DNA of 64,000 nt, taken from the NCBI RefSeq assembly GCF_016735495.2, contig NZ_JAERQY020000002.1, positions 124,001 through 188,000 of the forward strand, in the 5' to 3' direction. Below the pieces are notes generated by a model. The model had not been told where the DNA came from. It did not search any database and saw only the letters and a program-made list of their open reading frames with translations. Within the stretch, counting starts at the first letter, position 1. Each line of letters begins with the position of its first letter. Made by a program: the position numbers and the translations under genes. Shown here one piece after another: positions 53,671-62,242 of the stretch. Origin of the DNA: Lysobacter sp. MMG2 (GTDB lineage: Bacteria; Pseudomonadota; Gammaproteobacteria; Xanthomonadales; Xanthomonadaceae).

Positions 53671-54567
53671 TCAATCGTGATACCCGAACGCCCGCAACGC
53701 CGCCTCGTCGTCCGACCAACCCTCGCGCACGCGCACCCAGGTTTCCAGGAACACCTTGCTGCCGAACAGGCGCTCCATCTGCTGACGCGCCTTGGCGCCG
53801 ATCTCGCGCAGGCGTTCGCCGCCCTTGCCGATCACGATGGCCTTCTGGCCGTCGCGCTCGACCCAGATCACCGCGCCGATGCGCAGCAGGTTGCCGTCGA
53901 CCTCGAACTTTTCGATCTCCACCGTCGTCGCATACGGCAGTTCCTCGCCGAGCTGACGCATCAACTGTTCGCGCACCATCTCGCCAGCGAGGAACCGCTG
54001 GCTCTTGTCGGTGATCTCGTCCTCGCCGTACAGCGCGGGCTGTTCGGGCAAGTGGGCCAGGACGGTCTTCACCAGCGCGTCCAGGCCGCTGCGCTTGAGC
54101 GCAGAGATCGGATGCACGCCCGCGAAGTCGCGGCCTTCGCTGATCTTCGCCAGGTAAGGCAGCAGCGTGCCCTTGTCCTTGATCCGGTCGACCTGGTTGA
54201 CGACCAGCACGACCGGCACACCGGCCTTCTTGAGCGCGTCGTAGGCCAGCGCGTCGTCGTCGTCCCACTGACCGGCGCGCACGACCAGCACGGCGGCGTC
54301 GACGCCTTCCACGGCACCGCGCGCGGCGCGGTTCATCCAGCGGTTCATCGCCCGCTTCTGTTCGCGATGAATGCCGGGGGTGTCGACCAGCAGCAACTGG
54401 CCTTCCGGGAAGGTGGCGATGCCCAGCAACTGGTGCCGGGTCGTCTGCGGACGGTTGGAGGTGATGCTGACCTTCGCGCCGACCAGGGCGTTCACGAGGG
54501 TGGATTTGCCGACGTTGGGACGGCCGATGACGGCCACGTGGCCGGCGCGATAAGCGGGGGTATTCAT
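53671..54567 (-). CDS. era: GTPase Era
   Basis: The protein has 298 residues. The GTPase motifs are GRPNVGKST, the switch region [18 protein letters not shown], and a G4 motif that reads NQVD instead of the usual NKxD, followed by PISALKRSG. The C-terminal KH domain shows [19 protein letters not shown]. Era binds 16S rRNA and helps mature the small ribosomal subunit. It follows rnc, as in most proteobacteria, but after an unusually long gap of 297 bases, and it has its own TACAAT box. Confidence 0.96.
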   Translation of the reverse strand: MNTPAYRAGHVAVIGRPNVGKSTLVNALVGAKVSITSNRPQTTRHQLLGIATFPEGQLLLVDTPGIHREQKRAMNRWMNRAARGAVEGVDAAVLVVRAGQWDDDDALAYDALKKAGVPVVLVVNQVDRIKDKGTLLPYLAKISEGRDFAGVHPISALKRSGLDALVKTVLAHLPEQPALYGEDEITDKSQRFLAGEMVREQLMRQLGEELPYATTVEIEKFEVDGNLLRIGAVIWVERDGQKAIVIGKGGERLREIGAKARQQMERLFGSKVFLETWVRVREGWSDDEAALRAFGYHD

Positions 54568-54864
54568 ACGGGAATTGTAAGCGCGTGGGTGTCAGGGACG
54601 CGGGTTCGGCGCATCCGGTTCATGCCGGCAGGGACATCGGGCGGTTCTGGACGGCCCGATGGCGGCAGTTCGGCCTCCCGGCCGGGTCGAGTCCGGCCGG
54701 AGATGGCGAGCGATCGAGTGCCGTGCCGCGCTTGCAGTGGCGCCCAGGGGCCGCCGGCTCGGCCATCCTGTGGACGGCCGGACATGCATACCTGCGGATT
54801 TGGGTTTGCCACGCCGGTCTCGCCCCAGATGCGGACGGCCCTTGCACCGCGCAGCGTCGAGCGC
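54568..54864. other. Non-coding gap between rnc and era
   Basis: No convincing gene is visible in these 297 bases; the open frames have random-looking composition. It contains a hairpin in which CCGGCCGG (54678-54685) pairs with CCGGCCGG (54693-54700) around GTCGAGT, without a T tract, and the era -10 box at its end. All other intervals in the lepA-lepB-DUF4845-rnc stretch are at most about 190 bases. Confidence 0.6.
54574..54579 (-). promoter_or_regulatory. -10 box for probably leaderless era transcript
   Basis: On the minus strand TACAAT is followed by six bases and the era ATG. There is no Shine-Dalgarno sequence. A CTGACA hexamer is only 10 bases upstream, too close for a normal -35 box. 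Confidence 0.5.
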
Positions 54865-55524
54865 TCAGCGCTCCTGCAGATGCTCGAGCACGGCCTCGGC
54901 CGCGGCCTGCTCGGCGGCGCGACGCGAACTGCCGACGCCCTCGGCCACCAGCGAAGGCTGGCTGAGTGTGCAGCTCACCTGGAAACTCTTGGCGTGATCC
55001 TCGCCGGATTCGGCCAGCAGGGCATACACCGGCAGCGGCTTCTGCCGGGCCTGCAGCCATTCCTGCAGGCGGGTCTTGGCATCCTTGCCGACCTTGTGCG
55101 GCGGCGGCAGTGCGGCGATGGCGTCCTGGAACCACGGCATCACCGCAGCGCGGCAGGTGTCGAAGTCCGAATCCAGGTAGATCGCGGCGATCACCGCTTC
55201 CAGCGCGTCGGCCAGGATGGAGTCGCGCCGATGGCCGCCGGACTTCATTTCGCCCGGACCGAGCGTGAGGCGGGCGCCCAGCTCCAGCGTGCGCGCGATC
55301 GGCGCCAGTGCCGATTCGCGCACCAGTTCCGCCCGGGCGCGGGTCAGCGCGCCCTCGTCGGCCTTGGGCCAGTGCACGTACAGCGCTTCGGCGACGATCA
55401 GGTTTACCAGTGCGTCGCCGAGGAATTCCAGGCGCTCGTTATGCGGAGCGCCTGCACTTCGGTGGGTCAGGGCCTGCTGCAGCAGTTCCGGACGGGTGAA
55501 GCGATGGCCGATGCGATCAATCAT
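54865..55524 (-). CDS. rnc: Ribonuclease III
   Basis: The protein has 219 residues. The RNase III signature [13 protein letters not shown], with catalytic acidic residues, and a second acidic patch in [18 protein letters not shown] are present. The C-terminal double-stranded-RNA-binding domain runs from about 150 ([13 protein letters not shown] to [18 protein letters not shown]). It cuts double-stranded RNA in rRNA and mRNA processing. Its start overlaps the end of the DUF4845 gene by 8 bases. Confidence 0.96.
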   Translation of the reverse strand: MIDRIGHRFTRPELLQQALTHRSAGAPHNERLEFLGDALVNLIVAEALYVHWPKADEGALTRARAELVRESALAPIARTLELGARLTLGPGEMKSGGHRRDSILADALEAVIAAIYLDSDFDTCRAAVMPWFQDAIAALPPPHKVGKDAKTRLQEWLQARQKPLPVYALLAESGEDHAKSFQVSCTLSQPSLVAEGVGSSRRAAEQAAAEAVLEHLQER

Positions 55525-55894
55525 CCGAACCGCGCGCGAGCTGCTGCTCGGCGTTGAAGTGACCCACGATGTCGAAGTTGCCGATCAACTGGCGACGGAC
55601 TTCGTAGTCCACGGTCATCAGGTAGCCCGAATCACGGCGCGCCAGCTTGACGTCGGCGGGCTTCACGTTGTCGGCGTAGCTCACGTACAGGCGGCGGAAG
55701 AAGGCGTCCTTGATACGGCCCGGGTCCTGCTGGCTGATGCCCGATTCCTGGGACATCTGCTTCAGGGCCTGCTTCACGGCGAAGTACTCCGAGTACATCG
55801 GAATGACCTTCATGCCCATGTAGATGAACACGCCCACCACACCCAGCACGATGACGAACCCGATCAGGGTCATGCCGCTCTGCGTACGCTTCAT
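55517..55894 (-). CDS. DUF4845 membrane protein with pilin-like N-terminus
   Basis: The protein has 125 residues from 55894, with GGGGGA 8 bases upstream. The N-terminus [20 protein letters not shown] resembles a type IV pilin start but lacks the glutamate at position 5 of the mature helix. One membrane helix is followed by a periplasmic region of about 90 residues. The gene sits between lepB and rnc in many gammaproteobacteria; the function is not known. It overlaps rnc and follows lepB by 68 bases. Confidence 0.88.
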   Translation of the reverse strand: MKRTQSGMTLIGFVIVLGVVGVFIYMGMKVIPMYSEYFAVKQALKQMSQESGISQQDPGRIKDAFFRRLYVSYADNVKPADVKLARRDSGYLMTVDYEVRRQLIGNFDIVGHFNAEQQLARGSDD

Positions 55895-55962
55895 TTCACC
55901 AATCCCCCATGAGGTTGCATTGCCACGGTGCCGGCGCATTCCCCTCGCCGGCACACGCAGTA

Positions 55963-56748
55963 TTACTGGATCTTGTTGCCGATGCGCGAGGTGTCCACGC
56001 CACCGTCGATGTTCATCCAGATCAGGAACGCCTTGCCGCGCAGATTCTGCTCCGGCAGGAAGCCCCAGTATCGGCTGTCCTCGCTGTTGTCGCGGTTGTC
56101 GCCCATCACGAAATAGTGACCCGGCGGCACGATCCAGTCGCCTTCGCCCTGGTCGATGAACGGCAGGTTGGTGCGCTCCAGGATGTGATGCTGGCGGCCG
56201 AGCAGGTCTTCCTGCAGTTCCTCGGCGCCGGTCATTTCCGTGCCGTTGCCCTTGCCCTGGTAGACGCCGACGGTCGCGTACGAAAGCGCCTTGCCGTTCA
56301 CGCTGACCTGGTTGTCGTGATAGCCGATGCGGTCGCCCGGCAGGCCGACGACGCGCTTGATCCAGTCCTGGTCCGGATGGTGCGGCGGACGGAAGACGAC
56401 GACATCGCCACGCTGCGGCTCGCCGAGGGCGACGAACTTGCTGTTGGTGATCGGCAGACGCAGGCCGTAGGTGAACTTGTTGACCAGGATGAAGTCCCCG
56501 GTCAGCAGCGTCGGCATCATCGAGTTGGACGGGATGCGGAACGGCTCGGCCACGAAGCTTCGCAGGATCAGCACCACCGCCAGGACCGGGAAGAACGCCT
56601 TGGAGTAGTCGACGACGATCGGCTCCTTGCCGTCGTCGAGCAGACCTTGTCGCGCCTCGCGACGTCTGGCCAGGAAGAGCTTGTCGAGCAGCCAGACCAG
56701 GCCGGTGAACAGCGTCAGGACGACCAGGGCGATTTCAAACCAGCGCAT
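55963..56748 (-). CDS. lepB: Signal peptidase I
   Basis: The protein has 261 residues. Two N-terminal membrane helices precede the catalytic motifs: Ser in IPSNSMMPTL near 75, Lys in DWIKRVVGLPGD near 131, and the MGDNRDNSEDSRYWGF box near 210. It cleaves signal peptides at the outer face of the inner membrane. GAGGAG precedes the ATG. It follows lepA by 186 bases of non-coding sequence in which I see no gene. Confidence 0.97.
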   Translation of the reverse strand: MRWFEIALVVLTLFTGLVWLLDKLFLARRREARQGLLDDGKEPIVVDYSKAFFPVLAVVLILRSFVAEPFRIPSNSMMPTLLTGDFILVNKFTYGLRLPITNSKFVALGEPQRGDVVVFRPPHHPDQDWIKRVVGLPGDRIGYHDNQVSVNGKALSYATVGVYQGKGNGTEMTGAEELQEDLLGRQHHILERTNLPFIDQGEGDWIVPPGHYFVMGDNRDNSEDSRYWGFLPEQNLRGKAFLIWMNIDGGVDTSRIGNKIQ

Positions 56749-56934
56749 GCAGGCTCCTCGGGAGAGCGGTGTACGGGAAGACGGAGGGGTGGACCGGAGC
56801 CGGACAGCGGGGTGTTCCCCGGCACCCTGCCACCGGCAGGATAACGGCGGGCGTGCCGTCCGTCATGGGTGAAGCTCTCCCGATACCCGCGGGAACTTCC
56901 TCCCGCGCCGTAGGGAAACGCCGCGCCATCCCCT

Positions 56935-58728
56935 TTACTTGCTGTCCACCTGCAGGACGGCCAGGAAGGCCTCCTGCGGGATCTCGACGCGGCCGACCTG
57001 CTTCATCCGCTTCTTGCCCTCTTTCTGCTTCTCGAGGAGCTTCTTCTTGCGGGAGATGTCGCCGCCGTAGCACTTGGCCAGCACGTTCTTGCGCATCGCC
57101 TTGACCGTGCTGCGGGCGATGATCTGCGAGCCGATGGCCGCCTGGATCGCCACGTCGAACATCTGGCGCGGGATGAGTTCCTTCATCTTCTCGCACAGGT
57201 CGCGACCACGACGATCGGCGTGGCTGCGGTGCGTGATGATGGACAGCGCGTCGACCTTGTCGCCGTTGATGAGCGTGTCCACGCGCACGAACGGACCGGC
57301 GGAGAAGCGCAGGAAGTGGTAGTCCAGCGAGGCGTAGCCGCGACTGACCGACTTGAGCTTGTCGAAGAAGTCCAGGACGACTTCGGCCATCGGCAGCTCA
57401 TAGCTGATCTGCACCTGCCCGCCCATGTATTGGATGCCGATCTGCACGCCGCGCTTTTCTTCGCACAGCGTGATCACGTTGCCCACGTAGTCCGGCGGCG
57501 TGAGGATGTTGGCACGGATGATCGGTTCGCGGATTTCCTCGACCATGTTCACCGGCGGCAGCTTGGCCGGGTTGTCCATCGGCACGATGGTGCCGTCGGT
57601 CTTGAGGACTTCGTAGATCACCGTCGGCGCGGTGCTGATGAGGTTGAGGTTGTACTCGCGCTCCAGGCGCTCCTGCACGATTTCCATGTGCAGCATGCCC
57701 AGGAAGCCGCAGCGGAAACCGAAGCCCATCGCTTCGGAGCTTTCCGGCTCGAAGCGCAGCGCCGCGTCGTTGAGGCGCAGCTTGTCCAATGCTTCGCGCA
57801 GGTCCGGGTAGTCTTCGGCATCCACCGGGAACAGGCCGGCGAACACGCGCGGCTGCATTTCCTGGAAACCCGGCAGCGGCTTGGCGGCGGGGTCGCCGGC
57901 GAGGGTCAGCGTGTCGCCGACCGGTGCGCCGTGCACGTCCTTGATGGACGCGTGGATCCAGCCCACCTCGCCCGCGCCGAGCTTGGGCAGGTCCTTGCGC
58001 TTGGGCGTGAACACGCCGACCTTGTCGACCTGGTGCGTGCGGCCGGTGGACATCACCAGCAGCTTGTCGCCGGGCTTGATCTCGCCCTGCATCACGCGCA
58101 CCAGCGACACCACGCCGAGGTAGTTGTCGAACCAGGAGTCGATGATCAGCGCCTGCAGCTTGTCGGTGTCGCGCGGCTTCGGCGGCGGGATGCGATGCAC
58201 GATCGCCTCCAGCACGTCCACCACGTTCAGGCCGGTCTTGGCGCTGATGGCGACCGCGTCCTCGGCGTCGATGCCGATGACGGCTTCGATCTCGGCCTTG
58301 GCGCGTTCGATGTCGGCCGTGGGCAGGTCGATCTTGTTGAGCACCGGCACCACTTCCAGGCCCTGCTCCACCGCCGTGTAGCAGTTGGCGACGGACTGCG
58401 CTTCAACGCCCTGCGCGGCGTCGACGACCAGCAGCGCGCCTTCGCACGCGGCCAGCGAACGGCTGACTTCGTAGCTGAAGTCGACGTGGCCGGGCGTGTC
58501 GATGAAGTTCAGGAAGTAGGTCTGCCCATCCTTCGCCTTGTACGGCAGCGAAACGGACTGCGCCTTGATGGTGATGCCACGCTCGCGCTCGATCGGGTTG
58601 GAATCGAGCACCTGCGCTTCCATCTCGCGGGCCTCGAGGCCGCCACAGAGCTGGATGATGCGGTCGGCGAGGGTCGACTTGCCGTGGTCGACGTGGGCGA
58701 TGATGGAGAAGTTTCTGATCTGCTGCAT
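56935..58728 (-). CDS. lepA: Elongation factor 4 (LepA)
   Basis: The protein has 597 residues, the family norm. GTP-binding motifs are [21 protein letters not shown] and NKIDLP; domains II, III and V follow, and the LepA-specific C-terminal domain contains [20 protein letters not shown]. It acts on the ribosome as a back-translocase or biogenesis factor. It lies between mucD and lepB, in the order known from Xanthomonas. GATAAT at 58772 may provide a local promoter. Confidence 0.98.
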   Translation of the reverse strand: MQQIRNFSIIAHVDHGKSTLADRIIQLCGGLEAREMEAQVLDSNPIERERGITIKAQSVSLPYKAKDGQTYFLNFIDTPGHVDFSYEVSRSLAACEGALLVVDAAQGVEAQSVANCYTAVEQGLEVVPVLNKIDLPTADIERAKAEIEAVIGIDAEDAVAISAKTGLNVVDVLEAIVHRIPPPKPRDTDKLQALIIDSWFDNYLGVVSLVRVMQGEIKPGDKLLVMSTGRTHQVDKVGVFTPKRKDLPKLGAGEVGWIHASIKDVHGAPVGDTLTLAGDPAAKPLPGFQEMQPRVFAGLFPVDAEDYPDLREALDKLRLNDAALRFEPESSEAMGFGFRCGFLGMLHMEIVQERLEREYNLNLISTAPTVIYEVLKTDGTIVPMDNPAKLPPVNMVEEIREPIIRANILTPPDYVGNVITLCEEKRGVQIGIQYMGGQVQISYELPMAEVVLDFFDKLKSVSRGYASLDYHFLRFSAGPFVRVDTLINGDKVDALSIITHRSHADRRGRDLCEKMKELIPRQMFDVAIQAAIGSQIIARSTVKAMRKNVLAKCYGGDISRKKKLLEKQKEGKKRMKQVGRVEIPQEAFLAVLQVDSK

Positions 58729-58771
58729 GCGAGGCCGCGCGGGGCTAGCCGTTCCTTGAAATCAACGCGCG

Positions 58772-58777
58772 ATTATC
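58772..58777 (-). promoter_or_regulatory. Possible -10 box of lepA
   Basis: On the minus strand TGC-GATAAT (five of six consensus bases) lies 43 bases before the lepA ATG, with AAGGAACGG between. No -35 box is recognisable 16-18 bases upstream. Confidence 0.4.
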
Positions 58778-58845
58778 GCACAGGCCCCGCGACTGCCGGC
58801 CCCGCGCGCCTTTGGAGCGGCGCGGAACCGGCCGGGACGCGGCCG

Positions 58846-60387
58846 TCAGCCGGTCTGGGCGTCCTGCGCGGTGACGGCGATGAACTGGGTCGAGCCCTGA
58901 CGGCGCACCAGCAGCATGACGGTGTCGCCGCTCTTGACCGAGGCCAGCTCGCGGTCCAGGGCCGAGGCGCTGCCCACGGACGTGCGACCGACCTGCAGCA
59001 CCACGTCGCCCGGTCGCAGGCCAGCTTCGGCGCCGGAGTCGCCCGGATTGCGGATCAGCACGCCCTCGCCCGTGCGCAGGCCCATCCGCTGGCGGTCGTT
59101 GGCCGAGAGATCCTGGCCGATCACGCCCAGCGCATTGCCGTTGGACGGACGCGACGGCGCGCTGTCGGAGGCGGGGCGCGGAGCCGAGCCGCCGGCCAGA
59201 TCGTCCAGTTCATTGACCGTGACGGTCTTCTCCACCGAACGGCCGTCGCGGAACACGGTGACCTTGGTCTTCGTGCCCGGGGCCATCGAACCGATGATCG
59301 GCGGCAGGTCGGCGGAGTCGTTGATGGTGCGACCGTCGACCGAGCGGATCACGTCGCCGCGCTCGATGCCGGCCTTCTCGGCCGGGCTGCCGGGCAGCAC
59401 TTCGGCGATCAGCGCGCCATTGCCGTCCGGCAGGCCTGCACTCTTGGCCAACTCCGCCGTCAGCTGCTGCACCTGCACGCCCAACTGGCCGCGGCTGACC
59501 TTGCCGGTCGAGCGCAGCTGTTCGGCCGCGCTCATCGCCACGTCGATCGGGATGGCGAAACTCACGCCCATGTAGCCGCCGGAATTGCTGAAGATCTGCG
59601 AATTGATGCCGACCACTTCGCCGCTCGTGTTGAGCAGCGGACCGCCCGAGTTGCCCTGGTTGATGGCGACGTCGGTCTGGATGAAAGGCACGTAACGCTG
59701 GTTCGCATACGGATTGCTGCGGCCGACCGCGCTGACGATGCCGGCGGTGACCGAGTGATCCAGACCGAACGGCGAACCGATCGCGATCACCCATTGACCG
59801 GCCTTGGCCGAGTTGGCCGGCGCCATGCGCAGGAACGGCAGGCCCTTGCCGTCGATCTTGAGAAGGGCGACATCGGACTGCTCATCGCTGCCGACGACCT
59901 TGGCAGTGAACTCGCGACGGTCGGACAGCGTGACGGTCACGTTGTCGGCGCCTTCGACCACGTGGTGGTTGGTCATCACGTAACCGTCGGCGGACATCAG
60001 GAAGCCGCTGCCCAGCGACGTGCCGCCGCCACCGCGCGGACCGCGCGGGCCACCCGGACCGCCGGGGCCGCCCGGGAACGGCATGTCGTCGCCGAAGAAG
60101 CGACGGAAGATTTCAGGAATCTGTTCTTCGTCGGGCATCTGCGAGCGCGCATTGCGACGCGGCGTCACTTCGGCGCGGATGTTGACCACGGCCGGCCCGA
60201 CGCGCTGCACCAGGTTGGTGAAGTCAGGCAGACCCGACACCAGCGTCGGCGCCGGCGTCGAAGCGGGCGGCGATGCAATCGGATTGGCGGGCGGCTGAGC
60301 AGTGCACGCGACCGGCAGGGCCGCGGCGATCGCAGTCACCAGGAACATGCTGCGCAAAGGAGTGAGTTGCATCCGGTTCATCGGCAT
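58846..60387 (-). CDS. mucD: Periplasmic serine endoprotease MucD/DegP
   Basis: The protein has 513 residues. A signal peptide is followed by a trypsin-like domain with the triad His (VMTNHHVVEG, near 140), Asp (QSDVALLKI, near 172) and Ser (GNSGGPLLN, near 246), then two PDZ domains (about 310-400 and 420-510). Before the protease core is a Gly/Pro run (PGGPGGPGGPRGPRGGGG, about 105-122), longer than usual for this loop. It degrades misfolded envelope proteins and works with rseA and rpoE, which lie upstream in the same orientation after a 112-base gap. The cluster is the standard sigma-E layout of xanthomonads. Confidence 0.95.
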   Translation of the reverse strand: MPMNRMQLTPLRSMFLVTAIAAALPVACTAQPPANPIASPPASTPAPTLVSGLPDFTNLVQRVGPAVVNIRAEVTPRRNARSQMPDEEQIPEIFRRFFGDDMPFPGGPGGPGGPRGPRGGGGTSLGSGFLMSADGYVMTNHHVVEGADNVTVTLSDRREFTAKVVGSDEQSDVALLKIDGKGLPFLRMAPANSAKAGQWVIAIGSPFGLDHSVTAGIVSAVGRSNPYANQRYVPFIQTDVAINQGNSGGPLLNTSGEVVGINSQIFSNSGGYMGVSFAIPIDVAMSAAEQLRSTGKVSRGQLGVQVQQLTAELAKSAGLPDGNGALIAEVLPGSPAEKAGIERGDVIRSVDGRTINDSADLPPIIGSMAPGTKTKVTVFRDGRSVEKTVTVNELDDLAGGSAPRPASDSAPSRPSNGNALGVIGQDLSANDRQRMGLRTGEGVLIRNPGDSGAEAGLRPGDVVLQVGRTSVGSASALDRELASVKSGDTVMLLVRRQGSTQFIAVTAQDAQTG

Positions 60388-60499
60388 GGGCCTTGGAGAA
60401 ATCGTTGGGTGAGTGTGGGCTTTGACGCCGTTGCGGGGGCGCGAAATCGAAGGGGAAGCGGGGCCGATCCGATCGCGCTGCGACGCGGACCCGCGGGTA

Positions 60500-61375
60500 T
60501 CAGTTGCGCGGCTCGCGGTCGGCCGGCGCCTCGTTGCCGGACGGCGCGGCCGCCTGCGGCTCGAAGGGATAGAACGACGGCGACACCGGGCTGCTCGTCC
60601 CGAAACTGGCCGTCATCGCGCCATTGCCGGAGTACTGCGGTAGCACCGCGCGCGGCCAGGGTCGCGAAGCAGGCTCCATGTGCTCGGGCTGGAACGGCTT
60701 CGGCGTGGCCGGCGCGGTAACTTCGGCGACTGCGGATTGCGGAAGCGCGGCCGTCGCAACGGCTGCGGGCAGTTGGCTCTGGCGGTTGCCGCGCAGCGCG
60801 GCGCGCTGGGTCTGTCCGCGCGAGGCGCGACGCTCGGTGGCGCGGCGTGGGACTTCGGCGACGGCCACGGCGGCGGCGCTCAAGCCCAGCGAACGATCGG
60901 GGCCCGGCGCGTCGGGAACCTGCGGCGTCACGGGTGCGGTCACCGGTGTGGTCGCCACGGCCGTGGCCGGCACCACCGGCGCCGAGGCGCTCGCGACGCG
61001 CGCTGAGGGAGCAGAGGCATCGTCGGAGAACGGCCGCGTCACGAACAGCGCGGCCACGGCGACCGAGGCCGCCAACGCGCCGCCGATCCAGCCGCGACGT
61101 CCAGCGGCAGCACGGTGGTGCACGACCACCGTCTGCGTCGCCGTTTCCTGCTGGATGGCCAGTGCCACGCGTTCGGCGAAGCCGCTCGCGGCCACGCCCT
61201 GGGCCTGACCCCGCAGGGTGTCGCCATACAACTGCCAGCGCCCGACGGACTGGCGCCACTGCACGTCGTGACCGAGCCGCTTCAGCGCGAAGCGCGCTTC
61301 GTCGACGCGCAGTTCACCGTCGAACAGTGCACAAAGGGTTTCGCGGTCGTCGGGGGTTCGGGGTTCGGTAATCAT
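60500..61375 (-). CDS. rseA: Sigma-E negative regulator RseA
   Basis: The protein has 291 residues. The cytoplasmic RseA domain (about 1-85) shows RETLCALFDGELRVDEARFALKRL and WQLYGDTLRGQ. One membrane helix (about 97-113) is followed by a long low-complexity Ala/Pro/Thr periplasmic tail. It holds sigma-E at the membrane and is cut by DegS- and RseP-type proteases on envelope stress. It is coupled to rpoE by an ATGA overlap. No rseB is present between it and mucD. Confidence 0.9.
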   Translation of the reverse strand: MITEPRTPDDRETLCALFDGELRVDEARFALKRLGHDVQWRQSVGRWQLYGDTLRGQAQGVAASGFAERVALAIQQETATQTVVVHHRAAAGRRGWIGGALAASVAVAALFVTRPFSDDASAPSARVASASAPVVPATAVATTPVTAPVTPQVPDAPGPDRSLGLSAAAVAVAEVPRRATERRASRGQTQRAALRGNRQSQLPAAVATAALPQSAVAEVTAPATPKPFQPEHMEPASRPWPRAVLPQYSGNGAMTASFGTSSPVSPSFYPFEPQAAAPSGNEAPADREPRN

Positions 61376-61992
61376 CGCTTGGCAGCTTCCGCGGGGTCGT
61401 GGTCGAGCAGAGGCCGCAGTTCGACATCGATCGCCTCTCGCGCGCGGAAAATGCGCGAACGGACGGTGCCGATGGGGCAGCCCATCTTCTGCGCGATCTC
61501 CTCGTAGCTCAGGCCGTCCACCTCGCGCAGGGTGATTGCGGCCCTCAATTCCTCAGGCAGTGCTTCGACCACACGCATGACCGTGCGTTCAATTTCCTGC
61601 CGCAGAAGTTCATGTTCCGGTGTGTCGGTATCCCGCAGTCGCGTGCCGGTGTCGAACAGCTCCGCTTCGCCGGCATCGACGTCGTCCGTCGGCGGGCGGC
61701 GGTTCTGTGCGACCAGGTGATTCTTGGCAGTGTTCACGGCGATCCGGTGCAACCATGTATAGAACTGCGCGTCCCCACGGAAATTCGGCAGCGCCCGATA
61801 GGCGCGGATGAAGGTTTCCTGGGCCACGTCCTGGCATTCGCTCCAGTCGGCGATGTAGCGGCCGATCAGCGCGGTGATCCGGTGCTGGTACTTGCGCACC
61901 AACGCATCGAACGCCGTGCTGTCGCCACGCTGCACGCGCGCGACCAGCTCCTGGTCCAACTCAACATCCTTGGGCAACGTCATTTCGGCCAT
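61372..61992 (-). CDS. rpoE: RNA polymerase sigma-E factor
   Basis: The protein has 206 residues. Region 2 shows ALVRKYQHRITALIGRYI, DVAQETFIRAYRAL and TWLHRIAVNTAKNHL; region 4 shows LPEELRAAITLREVDGLSYEEIAQ and the recognition helix PIGTVRSRIFRAREAI. It is the envelope-stress sigma factor with RseA as its partner. A sequence TGAACTT at 62056 upstream resembles the start of a sigma-E-type -35 box, which would make it self-activating, but the -10 is poor. Confidence 0.95.
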   Translation of the reverse strand: MAEMTLPKDVELDQELVARVQRGDSTAFDALVRKYQHRITALIGRYIADWSECQDVAQETFIRAYRALPNFRGDAQFYTWLHRIAVNTAKNHLVAQNRRPPTDDVDAGEAELFDTGTRLRDTDTPEHELLRQEIERTVMRVVEALPEELRAAITLREVDGLSYEEIAQKMGCPIGTVRSRIFRAREAIDVELRPLLDHDPAEAAKR

Positions 61993-62034
61993 ACCGCTGC
62001 CGGCGCTCCTGTCAGCTCGGCCATGGCCGAACGA

Positions 62035-62078
62035 ATGGACAGCCCCGTGGAAGGAAAGTTCAACGACGAACGTTCAAC
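62035..62078 (-). promoter_or_regulatory. Possible autoregulatory promoter and repeat upstream of rpoE
   Basis: On the minus strand TGAACTT (62056-62062) lies 16 bases from TCCAT (62035-62039). On the plus strand GTTCAAC occurs twice, 62058-62064 and 62072-62078, and GAACGTTC (62068-62075) is a palindrome. The rest of the 250-base gap to the divergent fatty-acid oxidation gene shows no gene. Confidence 0.3.
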
Positions 62079-62242
62079 GGGGCGAGATTCGAATCAGGAT
62101 CATTAATGGGGACGGGCCCGGGGGCCGCAAGCGCCGGCCGTCACGGATCCGGGTGGGTCGCCGAACGCGACGGCGATTGACGCCGGCGAAACATCCTCGG
62201 GATGATAGCGGTCTCTCCATACCTGAACGGATGGTCCCGCAG

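Noticed and set aside
54564-54812. Small minus-strand open frame between rnc and era
   Set aside because: Residue composition is random-like, there is no ribosome site, and it runs past the era start in another frame.
57220-60720. Open frame of about 1160 codons antisense to lepA and mucD
   Set aside because: It is the complement of two highly conserved genes and has the biased composition of an antisense shadow.
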